Shown in pieces: positions 1 through 7,958 of a DNA stretch of 14,662 nt. Origin of the DNA: Aquimarina sp. Its GTDB lineage: Bacteria; Bacteroidota; Bacteroidia; Flavobacteriales; Flavobacteriaceae. The stretch spans positions 1 to 14,662 of the forward strand of contig WTKB01000230.1 in assembly GCA_011524575.1 (NCBI GenBank), given 5' to 3'. Below the pieces are notes generated by a model. It was not told where the DNA came from. It did not search any database and saw only the letters and a list, made by a program, of their open reading frames with translations. The position numbers and the translations under genes are program-made. Position 1 is the first letter of the stretch. Each line of letters starts with the position of its first letter.

Positions 1-59
1 AAGTGATCCAAGTTCTTAAAATTTTGGATTACAGGAAGTAGTAAGTTTAAACAAGCTCT
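1..59 (+). repeat. Right half of the AGAGCTTG palindromic element (copy 1, cut by window edge)
   Basis: This stretch matches 8056-8114 at all but two positions (43 and 45) and ends in the same terminus, TTTAAACAAGCTCT. It is therefore a second copy of the 156-bp palindromic element found at 7959-8114, in the same orientation. The left half, if present, lies outside the window. The base pair after the terminus is AG rather than TA, so no target duplication can be confirmed here. Together with the copy at 7959 it brackets the SusC/SusD/PKD/MFS locus. Confidence 0.85.
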
Positions 60-61
60 AG

Positions 62-116
62 TACCAATTAATCTTTAAAATCGATATAATAAATCGTTTT
101 CAAAGATCAATTGGTA
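62..116. repeat. 55-bp imperfect palindrome next to repeat copy 1
   Basis: The arms at 62-85 and 93-116 begin TACCAATT and end AATTGGTA. Twenty-one of 24 positions are complementary around a 7-nt AT-rich centre. Two of the three mismatches are A/C on the plus strand and become U/G wobbles on a minus-strand transcript, so the fold is better in RNA read in the direction of the uptake genes. No U-run follows on that strand, so it is not a typical intrinsic terminator. The outer TACCAATT/AATTGGTA octamers resemble half-sites of the GntR-type hexuronate regulators UxuR/ExuR; that link is an inference. It could instead be a small mobile palindrome. Confidence 0.6.
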
Positions 117-326
117 TAATTGTTATTTTCTTCAAAGGCTCGGTTCTACCCCCAAGGTTTGGGTTTGTTTTACTTTTTTTGCTAAAAAAGTTTAAAAAAA
201 GGCTTTTTTACGGTAACCGCAAAAGAGAACTCGCTCCTATCGAGCTCAAACAACCTTTTGCTCGCTTTTAAAAAGAAAAACGCTTTTGTAAAATGCCGTG
301 TTTGAAATAAACACTTGAATCAATTA
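117..326. other. Noncoding region 3' of the MFS gene
   Basis: No convincing coding frame was found. The stretch holds runs of A and T around 165-210, a CGGTAACCG palindrome at 211-219, a repeated TCGCTC/GCTCGC motif around 230-270, and a weak 6-bp hairpin at 298-314 just past the MFS stop. On the minus strand the CGGTAACCG stem is followed by T-rich sequence, so a weak terminator for the uptake operon may lie near 175-225, but the stem is poor. Function otherwise unknown. Confidence 0.4.
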
Positions 327-1589
327 TTAACTCCGAATCGGTTTAATTTCTTTAATAAGCACGAATACCGAGAGTACGGCTAGTGGTGCAATCACAGCTA
401 AGATGATAAAAGCAGGCGTGTATGAGGTTTTGGTAATGATTGGAATCAGCCAGTTCATAATCATGACCGATATCGCACCTACTGCTCCTGCGAGTCCTGC
501 GAGTTTTCCTACCGAGCGTCCTTTTAACAAATCACTAGGTATGGTTTGGATGTTACTAATCGAGAACTGAAACCCGAAGAGTACTACAAACACGTACGCC
601 ACAAATTTTTCTGGGGAATCTGCAAAGAGAATCGCTCCTAAAATGGCAATGAAAATGATTCCGCAACCAATAGCAATCACGCGCTTACGGGCTTTATCAA
701 CATTTAATTTAGCGAGTAATCGTTTTACAAACCATCCGCCAGCAATACTACCAATAGCTGCTCCTACATAAGGAATCCAAGCGTAATACCCGATTTCTTT
801 GACATTAAAGTCGTATTCTTTATTGAGATAAATCGGCATCCAAAATACAAAGAGCCACCACACAGGTTCAATAAAGAAACGAGCCGCCAAAACGCCCCAA
901 GCTTCTTTAGCACTTAAAATCTCACCTAAACTCATAGGCTTAGAATCTTCGTCAGATTCCGACTCGGCGGGTTGCCCAGAAAGGATATGCTCACGCTCTT
1001 CATCGGTAATCCAAGGGTGGTCTTTTGGGAGTTTTTTATTTACTATGAGCCACGGGACAATCCAGATAAATCCAAGTACCCCGATGATCACAAAGGTCAT
1101 TTTCCAACCGTACTCCCCATAAAGCTCGGCAATAGTTGGTGCAGCGATAATCGAACCAATGGCAGCCCCTGCATTAAAGATTCCTTGAGCTAAGGCACGC
1201 TCTTTGAGTGGAAACCACTCCGCATTACTTTTTACTGCTCCAGGCCAATTTCCTGCCTCGGCAATTCCTAAACCACCTCTAAAAATACCCAGTGACATCA
1301 AACCTTTGGTAAACGCATGCAACACCGAAGCTAGCGACCAAAAGAAGATGGAAAATACAAATCCGATTTTAGTACCAACTTTGTCATACACCGCTCCTGA
1401 AATGAATTTACCTGCCGCATAAGTGATGGTAAAAATATTAATAATCCAAGCATAATCGTCCTCTGTAAGACCGAGATCGTCCCGCATGGCTGGCCACATA
1501 ATACCCAGTGCCGAGCGGTCGATATAGTTAATCATGGTCGCAATACAGATGAGGCCTATAATGTACCAACGTAATCCTTTTAATTTCAT
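327..1589 (-). CDS. MFS transporter, anion:cation symporter / hexuronate (ExuT-like) type
   Basis: A 420-residue inner-membrane transporter with about twelve hydrophobic segments. The first segment is followed by NYIDRSALGIMWP (21-33), a form of the NYxDR signature of the ACS family (hexuronate, glucarate and tartrate importers). Around residues 105-140 an RGGLGIAEAGNWPGA stretch and an EWFPLKERALA stretch match the conserved TM4-TM5 region of the same family. A charged, acidic loop at about 205-222 separates the two six-helix halves. It is the last gene of the SusC-SusD-PKD series, 113 bp after the PKD gene, with a strong hairpin in that gap. Probable role: import of uronate-type monomers from the periplasm after glycan breakdown. 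Substrate is inferred from family and context only. GC content, hand-counted in three 60-bp lines, is 43-50%, higher than its neighbours. Confidence 0.88.
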   Translation of the reverse strand: MKLKGLRWYIIGLICIATMINYIDRSALGIMWPAMRDDLGLTEDDYAWIINIFTITYAAGKFISGAVYDKVGTKIGFVFSIFFWSLASVLHAFTKGLMSLGIFRGGLGIAEAGNWPGAVKSNAEWFPLKERALAQGIFNAGAAIGSIIAAPTIAELYGEYGWKMTFVIIGVLGFIWIVPWLIVNKKLPKDHPWITDEEREHILSGQPAESESDEDSKPMSLGEILSAKEAWGVLAARFFIEPVWWLFVFWMPIYLNKEYDFNVKEIGYYAWIPYVGAAIGSIAGGWFVKRLLAKLNVDKARKRVIAIGCGIIFIAILGAILFADSPEKFVAYVFVVLFGFQFSISNIQTIPSDLLKGRSVGKLAGLAGAVGAISVMIMNWLIPIITKTSYTPAFIILAVIAPLAVLSVFVLIKEIKPIRS

Positions 1590-1629
1590 ATAGGGTGTTT
1601 TGTTTTTTGTGAATTTTTGGGATTTTAAG

Positions 1630-1668
1630 AAGAAACTCTCGAAAGGGTGAGGTTTTCGAGAGTTTCTT
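1630..1668 (-). terminator. Intergenic stem-loop between PKD lipoprotein and MFS genes
   Basis: A perfect 15-bp stem (AAGAAACTCTCGAAA at 1630-1644 against 1654-1668) with a 9-nt loop. It lies 35 bp past the PKD gene stop and 41 bp before the MFS start, all on the minus strand. The tract after the stem in that direction (CTTAAAATC) is a poor U-run, so it may act as a partial terminator, or as an mRNA-stabilising or processing hairpin that sets higher levels of the outer-membrane genes than of the MFS gene. On the plus strand the stem is followed by TT then A-rich sequence. Confidence 0.65.
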
Positions 1669-1702
1669 TTAAAAATTTGGTTTTTAATGTGGTTTATTCG
1701 AA

Positions 1703-3007
1703 CTACTCATTTAGTTTGAGACTGATATTATCAATTAAACCATCAGAAGCTGCATTTGAAAAACTTACAGGATAAGTAGTATTTTCTGGCTTATCAGAAC
1801 CAGATGTAGTATATGGCACCTGTACTTGAGGGTCACTATTATTAATCCCTCTAAATACTAAACTAATTTTAGTATTACTTCCTGAATTAAAAGTAACCGA
1901 AGCAAAATTATAATCTTTACTTCCTCCTGATTCCACAATCCATATATCTTGGCTAAGTGTTATATTGTTTTCTGGAACAACTAAAGCTTCAGGCGAGTCA
2001 TAACCACCGTCATTAAGTACTCGCACTTGAATAGCTCCTGTTTGACCACTATCTCCAAATTTCTTCATCGCATAAAAGAAATCCAGTTTATATTCGGTAT
2101 TCTCAAATACATCTACTTCCTGATAAAGTGTCATGGCTTCATTTTTAGAGAATTTCAATGCGTTAGCTCCGTCATTAACCGATGAAGTGGTGTTAAAAGG
2201 CACTTGACCTACAGCTGTATTTGTCCATCCAAAAGCCCCTGTATTCTCGTCATTATCTTTCTCCAATGAAGGATTAACCAGTATAGGCTCTGTCTTTCCA
2301 GTTTCTGCTTCTAAAGTTTGTACTACTGTTGTAGGCTCTCCTTTAATATTGTTACCCGTCACCGAAACGTCATAAGAACCAAAAGCATCTAAGACCACTA
2401 CAATTTCATCGTCTGTTAAACTATAAATCGCATCTCCTTCGGCAGGATTATTTAAAGACATGCCTTCTGGCAACATCCATTCAAAACTATTACACGAATT
2501 AATGGAAGTATTGGTTAATGTAAATAGAATGGAATCACCGCCTTCTTCATCCGCAATTTGCTCACTGGCATATGAAGGAACAGCAGGTTCTGCCTCAACA
2601 TCTTCAATTTCAATAGTTTTAGTAATCGAATTGGTTACTAAATTTTTATCCGAAGAAGTTAAAGTAAACTCATAAGATCCCGTTGCAGGAAACTGAACAA
2701 GAATATCTTCATTCTCTAAAGCTGCTAAATCATCCGTATCTTCGGTAAGTAAGGTGACACCATCTGGAATTTCCCACTTAAAATCAGTGGAACTTGTCGA
2801 TTTATTAACTAATGAATAGATTAAATAATCGCAACTAGACATCACTTCTCCAAACTCTGCTACAGGAGGGTTTAAGTCGATAAGATCTCCTACTCCTGGT
2901 AATTCATTTTCTTCACAAGACACCAAACCTATAAAGGCAACCCCTAGTGCCAATGCACCATATTTTAAAACTCTTGAATTTTCTAAAATCTTTCTCATCA
3001 TCTTCAT
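1703..3007 (-). CDS. PKD-domain surface lipoprotein, putative glycan-binding protein of the uptake locus
   Basis: A 434-residue lipoprotein. The N-terminus has a basic stretch, a hydrophobic core and a lipobox GLVSC with Cys31, followed by acidic EENE, which fits a Bacteroidetes surface-export signal. Two Ig-like PKD domains follow (about 47-137 and 143-235), each with an FxW[EM]xP-type strand and a GSY[ED] strand. The C-terminal part (about 240-434) opens with a NPSLE motif and a GW pair and ends in LIDNISLKLNE, typical of galactose-binding-like beta-sandwich domains, so it may bind carbohydrate. It starts 8 bp after the susD-like stop and sits where SusE/F-type surface glycan-binding proteins usually lie. 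Similar PKD lipoproteins occur in flavobacterial alginate loci. No enzymatic motif was seen. Confidence 0.82.
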   Translation of the reverse strand: MKMMRKILENSRVLKYGALALGVAFIGLVSCEENELPGVGDLIDLNPPVAEFGEVMSSCDYLIYSLVNKSTSSTDFKWEIPDGVTLLTEDTDDLAALENEDILVQFPATGSYEFTLTSSDKNLVTNSITKTIEIEDVEAEPAVPSYASEQIADEEGGDSILFTLTNTSINSCNSFEWMLPEGMSLNNPAEGDAIYSLTDDEIVVVLDAFGSYDVSVTGNNIKGEPTTVVQTLEAETGKTEPILVNPSLEKDNDENTGAFGWTNTAVGQVPFNTTSSVNDGANALKFSKNEAMTLYQEVDVFENTEYKLDFFYAMKKFGDSGQTGAIQVRVLNDGGYDSPEALVVPENNITLSQDIWIVESGGSKDYNFASVTFNSGSNTKISLVFRGINNSDPQVQVPYTTSGSDKPENTTYPVSFSNAASDGLIDNISLKLNE

Positions 3008-3015
3008 TTTAGCTG

Positions 3016-4455
3016 TTAATACCCATCATTTTGCACATAAAAACCTTGTGTAAGATCAATTTCTCTTTGAGGAATAGGCAAATACGCATGATGTGACTCA
3101 AAATTATACCCATAATTATTTGAAAATTCCGTCAAAATACTTGTTGTCATTCCAAATCTATTCAAATCATAAATTCGATGATTCTCAAAAGAAAGCTCTA
3201 ATCGACGCTCTAATAATAGATCTTCTTTGGAAAGTATTGCAGTACCATCCGTTGCTAGTTCTTCAACACCCGCTCTATTTCTTACCATATTATAAGAAGC
3301 AATCGCATCAAGATCATCCGTAAATTCTGCTCCTGCCATTATCGCTTCTGCATGTAATAACAATACATCGGCATAACGAAGTACCACAAAATCAATTTCA
3401 GAAGTATCATCTGTTCCATCATAATACTTATTCCCAAAATACTTTCCTTCTGTAGCTTCATACCTATAAACAGCGGAAGTACCTAGTGGATTAGATCCAC
3501 GCACAGGCTCTACAGTAATATCTAGAAAATGATTTAATAAATCATCTGTATAAACCATTCCACCAGCACGTCCATTTTTAGACATCGCATAAGAAAATCC
3601 TTGAGCATCACCCTCTACTTGATCTTCAAAACGTACTCCTGAAGTTACTGCAGTCGATCCGTCGTAAGTAATCGCAAATAAAATTTCATTATTTAACTCA
3701 TTACTGTTACCTGACTGAATAATATCAGTATAGGATTCTTCCAAAGCATACCCATAAGTATTATCTTCAACTGCTAAAAGATCTAATTCTGCTTTAGCAA
3801 GAGCATAATCTGGTACAGGTTGACTCATATAAGCTTTAGCAAGAAAGGCACTAGCTGCTCCTGCATTAGCTCTATTTTTTTCACTGTAAGTACCTAAATA
3901 TTCTTTTGCTAAAAGAAAATCAGCAATAATATCTTCGTAGGTTTCTTCAGGGGTTTGTTGAGCAAAATCTAGCTTAGTAACGTCTGTAGTTTCATCCATT
4001 ACCTGATCTACATAAGGGATGTTTAAGAAATTACGCACTAAATTAAAATGTGATAAAGCTCTCATGAAATAGGCTTCACCTATAAACTGATCATCTACTT
4101 CCTCACCATCAGCAACCAACTGTAGTACTTTATTAGCATTTAAAATTACAGAATAGTTATTGGTCCAGTAATCTGCGGCTTCTCCCATATCAGCTGTGAT
4201 TCTGTAGGATTGTATATTTCCTAAATCCCCATCACCACTATCAGAATCCATATTATCTGAACGCAATTCTGTTATTAAGTATTCATTAGCAGGAATTTTT
4301 TGATACGCATCGTAGGTACCAATTACTAAAGACTCTGCACTAGCAAATACGGATTCATTAGGATTTGAAGGACTTAAGTCGTCAATGGAGCAACTCGTAC
4401 ATATACCTATTCCGAGTGCTGCTAAAATTATATTTTGTATACGCGTTTTTTTCAT
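3016..4455 (-). CDS. SusD/RagB-family nutrient-binding outer-membrane lipoprotein
   Basis: A 479-residue SusD homologue, close to the usual family length. A lipoprotein signal ends at Cys22 (ICTSC), followed by SIDD, consistent with surface export. Family landmarks are present: a GEAYFMRALSHFNLVRNF helix near residue 125, a VLRYADVLLLHAEA helix near 350, an LLLERRLELSFENHRIYDLNRFG segment near 415, and a C-terminal YLPIPQREIDLTQGF. The protein forms the lid over its SusC partner and captures oligosaccharides at the cell surface. It begins 12 bp after the SusC stop and ends 8 bp before the PKD lipoprotein, so the three are almost certainly co-transcribed. The glycan cannot be read from the sequence. 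Confidence 0.95.
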   Translation of the reverse strand: MKKTRIQNIILAALGIGICTSCSIDDLSPSNPNESVFASAESLVIGTYDAYQKIPANEYLITELRSDNMDSDSGDGDLGNIQSYRITADMGEAADYWTNNYSVILNANKVLQLVADGEEVDDQFIGEAYFMRALSHFNLVRNFLNIPYVDQVMDETTDVTKLDFAQQTPEETYEDIIADFLLAKEYLGTYSEKNRANAGAASAFLAKAYMSQPVPDYALAKAELDLLAVEDNTYGYALEESYTDIIQSGNSNELNNEILFAITYDGSTAVTSGVRFEDQVEGDAQGFSYAMSKNGRAGGMVYTDDLLNHFLDITVEPVRGSNPLGTSAVYRYEATEGKYFGNKYYDGTDDTSEIDFVVLRYADVLLLHAEAIMAGAEFTDDLDAIASYNMVRNRAGVEELATDGTAILSKEDLLLERRLELSFENHRIYDLNRFGMTTSILTEFSNNYGYNFESHHAYLPIPQREIDLTQGFYVQNDGY

Positions 4456-4467
4456 GTTTGTTGTGTA

Positions 4468-7400
4468 TTAAAATTTAAGATTTAACCCCATAGTAATAGT
4501 TCTCGGAATTGGTGAACCTGTTCTTTGATAACCTGCGGTTACTGGAGTATTAGCATTACGACTCGTATAGTTCATAGTTCCTTCTGGGTTAAATCCAAAA
4601 TAGCCACTATCTGTCAAGTACAACAAGTTTTCACCCGTCACATACAATCTTAATCTTGATATCTTTAAACGATCGGTCAAATCACTTGGGAAGGTATACC
4701 CTAGATTGATGTTTCTAAGTGCTACATAAGAGGCATCCTGAATATGATCTGAAGTAAAATAACGCTTCTTAATAAATTCAGAGTCTTCAAGATTTGTAAT
4801 ATTAAACGTATCGGTAACATCTGTTTCCACATCTAAACCTGACTTAAATTCATTTTTCAAATACTCTAAATCTGAAACTCTTACTTGTGCTCCATGTGAA
4901 CCTTGGAACATAAAGCTAAAGTCAAAATCTTTATAAGTAAAGTTATTACTCAAACTCCAAATAAAATCAGGGTATGGATCTCCTAAAACGGTACGGTCAT
5001 CTGAGTTTAAAATACCATCACCATTCAAATCTTTTACATACACACGTTGTGCTTGCCCATTAATAGTAACAAAAGGATTATCTAAATAATGTAATGGGAT
5101 TTCTTTATCATATACATAGCCATAGAATGTACTAATAGGTCCTCCTACTTGAGTTAAAAATTCTGTTGGTCTTTTAGCATCTTCGATTCTTGAAATTAAT
5201 TGATCTGCACCTCCAAAATCTAGTACTTGATTTTCATTAGTGGTTATTGTTCCTGTTGTACTCCAAGAAAAATCACCTCTATTATAAATGTTAGAATTTA
5301 CTTCTAATTCAAAACCTGTATTCTCTACCTTTCCAATATTTTGAAGGGAAGTTGCAACACCATAAGCAGAAGCAATAGGCATATCAAGTATTAAATCTTT
5401 ACTGGTACGGTTATAATAATCTGCAGTAACGTTTATCGCATTATTAAGTAAACTTACATCTAAACCAAAATCGTATTCAACCAAACTCTCCCATCCTAAA
5501 TTAGAATTAGCAACAGTAGTATCTTTAGTACCACTTAATCCCGCATAACTTACTGGAGATAATGTTGTTTGATATCTATACAAAGATTGAAAAACATCAT
5601 TATCGATACTGTTAGAACCTGTAAGACCATAACTAAGCCTTAATTTTAAATTAGATATCACTTCACTATCATATAAGAAAGACTCATTAGAAGCAATCCA
5701 ACCTACAGAAACAGCTGGAAAAACCCCATATTTTGTATCTCGTCCAAAACGAGAACTTCCATCTGTACGAATAGAGGTCTGTAATAAATACTTATCATCA
5801 AAATCATAAGTAAAACGCCCAAAGTACGATACCAAAATATCTTCTCCAAATCGAGTAGAAGTATTGGTATCTAGATGAGCTAATGAAATAGCTGTAGTAG
5901 TATCATCTTCAAAACCTATAGCATCTGTATCATGATCTGTGTAGAACCACTTGTTATACTCATAACCTGCAATGGCATCAATATTATGTTTTCCATACTC
6001 TTCTTTAAATCTCAAAGTAGATTCTACCGTAAACATTTTTCTTGTCCTAGAACGCTCATCTCTTTCTGCACGAGCAGATCCATTTTGGTGGAATAATGTG
6101 CTTCTAATATCACGATCGATAGTATTACGAGCCTCACCCGTTACACGCTGTTTGAAGTTTAAATTTTTAGCTAATTTAAAATCCAGATAAGCACTGGCAT
6201 TTACCGTAGATTGTTCTTTGGTACGGTTACGCTCCAAAGCTTTAGCAAGTGCACTGTTATCTCCTGTGGTATTCAATGATAAATTACCTGTTTGTTCTGG
6301 ATTTAAAACTATTGACCCATCTCTTACCCCATTTTCATCTGTACCGTAATCCCAAATATGGTCAAACATTCTTTCAAGTGCATAATCACCCACTTCAGTT
6401 TCGGTAAAATCAATTACACCTCTACTATTTTCTCCTAATGTATTTATATATGGTAATAAATCTTCGGTGATATAAGTAGGGTTATATGAAGCCTGACGTA
6501 ATAATTGGTATAAATCTGTAGCTCGTTTCTGATCCGTTAAATTTGCTCTAATTTTAGCCCCAAATTTCACTTTTTTATTCTTGGTCTTAGAATCAAAATT
6601 AATAGAAGCATTATATCTTTTAAAATCATCTTCTAATAGTACACCTTCGTCATGTAAATACCCTACAGATGCAGAATATTTAGAAGCTTCAGTTCCACCA
6701 GAGGCAGAAAATGTATGACTTTTAATCACTCCACCTGGCATCATTACATCTTGCCAATTGGTCTCTCCACCAGATGCATCTGCAATTACTTGTGCAGCTG
6801 CCATATTTGCATATCCCGTATTTAATTTTTCCGTAAGATCAGCAATGATATCTGCGTCTGTTTCACTTTCTAAACCTGCTTTAACCTGATCTAAATAATT
6901 TAAATGACTACCTATTGTTCCTGTATAGCCATCATTATGAGGTACCCATTTTGTACCTAAAAAAGTATCATAGGTAAATACAGGTTCTCCAACAACACCT
7001 TCTTTCATGGTAATAGAAATTACCCCATTTGCACCACGAGAACCATAAATAGCCGCAGAAGACGCATCTTTTAGAACATCTACAGATTTCACATTGTTCA
7101 TGTCTATAGTTCCTAAAATATCAGAATCGGTACCTAAAGGAATTCCATCTACAACAATTAAAGGGTTTGAGTTTCCAGTAATAGATCCCACACCACGTAC
7201 TTTTATTTGAGGATCTCCACCAGCCTCTGTATTAGCAGCTGAAATTTGTACCCCAGAAACACGACCTACCAAGGCGTCTTCCACACGAGCTACTTTTGTA
7301 TTTTTGAGAGTTTCTCCTGATACTTTTGATATCGAAGAGGTTACTGTTTTCTTTTTCTGAGTACCATATCCTACTACAACTACTTCCTCCAACGCCGATG

Positions 7401-7722
7401 TGTCTTCTAATAAGATAACATCTTGACTTTTCTGCCCTGATATAATAATCGTTTCTGTTTTAAAACCTAAATACGAAAACTCTAGAATATCACCAGAAGA
7501 AACATCAATACTATAGTTTCCATCAAAATCAGTTACAGTACCTGTATCTGTTCCTTTAATTAAAATAGTTACACCTACAGCGGGCTCTTGGTAGGCTTCA
7601 ATAGTTACCACTCCATTAAGAGTGTACTGATCTTGTGCCCACAATAACGTTTGAGAGCACATCAAGAGAAAAATAGCTAAGTTTTTCTTTGAAGACCAGA
7701 TTTTAAATAGTTTTACGAACAT
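4468..7722 (-). CDS. SusC/RagA-family TonB-dependent outer-membrane transporter
   Basis: A 1084-residue protein when started at the ATG at 7722. That start gives a normal signal peptide: basic MFVKLFKIWSSKK, a hydrophobic core, and a likely cleavage at WAQ/DQ. An in-frame TTG at 7755 would add eleven residues before the signal and is less likely. A CarboxypepD_reg-like beta-sandwich (about residues 34-115) with GTVTDFDGNYSI follows. The SusC signature LEEVVVVGYGTQKKK leads into the plug domain, with the typical VKSVDVLKDASSAAIYGSRGA. The rest is a 22-strand-type barrel ending in ITMGLNLKF. It imports oligosaccharides across the outer membrane with TonB energy and pairs with the SusD protein 12 bp downstream. 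First gene of the locus. Confidence 0.96.
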   Translation of the reverse strand: MFVKLFKIWSSKKNLAIFLLMCSQTLLWAQDQYTLNGVVTIEAYQEPAVGVTILIKGTDTGTVTDFDGNYSIDVSSGDILEFSYLGFKTETIIISGQKSQDVILLEDTSALEEVVVVGYGTQKKKTVTSSISKVSGETLKNTKVARVEDALVGRVSGVQISAANTEAGGDPQIKVRGVGSITGNSNPLIVVDGIPLGTDSDILGTIDMNNVKSVDVLKDASSAAIYGSRGANGVISITMKEGVVGEPVFTYDTFLGTKWVPHNDGYTGTIGSHLNYLDQVKAGLESETDADIIADLTEKLNTGYANMAAAQVIADASGGETNWQDVMMPGGVIKSHTFSASGGTEASKYSASVGYLHDEGVLLEDDFKRYNASINFDSKTKNKKVKFGAKIRANLTDQKRATDLYQLLRQASYNPTYITEDLLPYINTLGENSRGVIDFTETEVGDYALERMFDHIWDYGTDENGVRDGSIVLNPEQTGNLSLNTTGDNSALAKALERNRTKEQSTVNASAYLDFKLAKNLNFKQRVTGEARNTIDRDIRSTLFHQNGSARAERDERSRTRKMFTVESTLRFKEEYGKHNIDAIAGYEYNKWFYTDHDTDAIGFEDDTTTAISLAHLDTNTSTRFGEDILVSYFGRFTYDFDDKYLLQTSIRTDGSSRFGRDTKYGVFPAVSVGWIASNESFLYDSEVISNLKLRLSYGLTGSNSIDNDVFQSLYRYQTTLSPVSYAGLSGTKDTTVANSNLGWESLVEYDFGLDVSLLNNAINVTADYYNRTSKDLILDMPIASAYGVATSLQNIGKVENTGFELEVNSNIYNRGDFSWSTTGTITTNENQVLDFGGADQLISRIEDAKRPTEFLTQVGGPISTFYGYVYDKEIPLHYLDNPFVTINGQAQRVYVKDLNGDGILNSDDRTVLGDPYPDFIWSLSNNFTYKDFDFSFMFQGSHGAQVRVSDLEYLKNEFKSGLDVETDVTDTFNITNLEDSEFIKKRYFTSDHIQDASYVALRNINLGYTFPSDLTDRLKISRLRLYVTGENLLYLTDSGYFGFNPEGTMNYTSRNANTPVTAGYQRTGSPIPRTITMGLNLKF

Positions 7723-7956
7723 ATTAAAATACTTAGTTAATAATTTATAATCCAATTATTTAAATATTCAATAACAAAAAGGAAATTATGTTATTAATAT
7801 TTCAACAATATAAAAAAAAATGACCTAAAAATATAGATAAAACAATATTTTTTTTCGACAAAAAACATATTTATAAGATCTGAAATGAATTTTAAGACAT
7901 TGCTTAAAATAAAATTCAATAAATTAATGTTACAATTATATGCCTTAGTGCTTGTT
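7723..7956 (-). other. Upstream region of the susC-like gene
   Basis: A very AT-rich stretch of about 235 bp between the SusC start and the palindromic element. It should contain the locus promoter, but no TAnnTTTG -7 box reading toward SusC is visible (no CAAAnnTA on the plus strand). The promoter may therefore be non-canonical or depend on an alternative sigma factor or activator. Nothing else recognisable. Confidence 0.4.
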
Positions 7957-7958
7957 TA

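Noticed and set aside
298..314. GTGTTT/AAACAC hairpin as terminator of the MFS gene
   Set aside because: The stem is only 6 bp and no U-run follows on the minus strand.
972..1422. Two plus-strand open frames of about 72 codons inside the MFS gene
   Set aside because: They lie wholly antisense to a well-recognised transporter and show no protein-like motif.
2460..3323. Plus-strand open frames inside the PKD and SusD genes
   Set aside because: They are antisense shadows of genes with clear family signatures.
4317..4326. TACCAATT inside the SusD coding region as a regulator site
   Set aside because: It is a single half-site in coding sequence with no partner half nearby, explained by the codons it spells.
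7723..7755. In-frame TTG start eleven codons upstream for the SusC-type gene
   Set aside because: The ATG at 7722 gives a standard signal peptide with a basic N-region; the TTG would place eleven extra residues before it and has no supporting signal.
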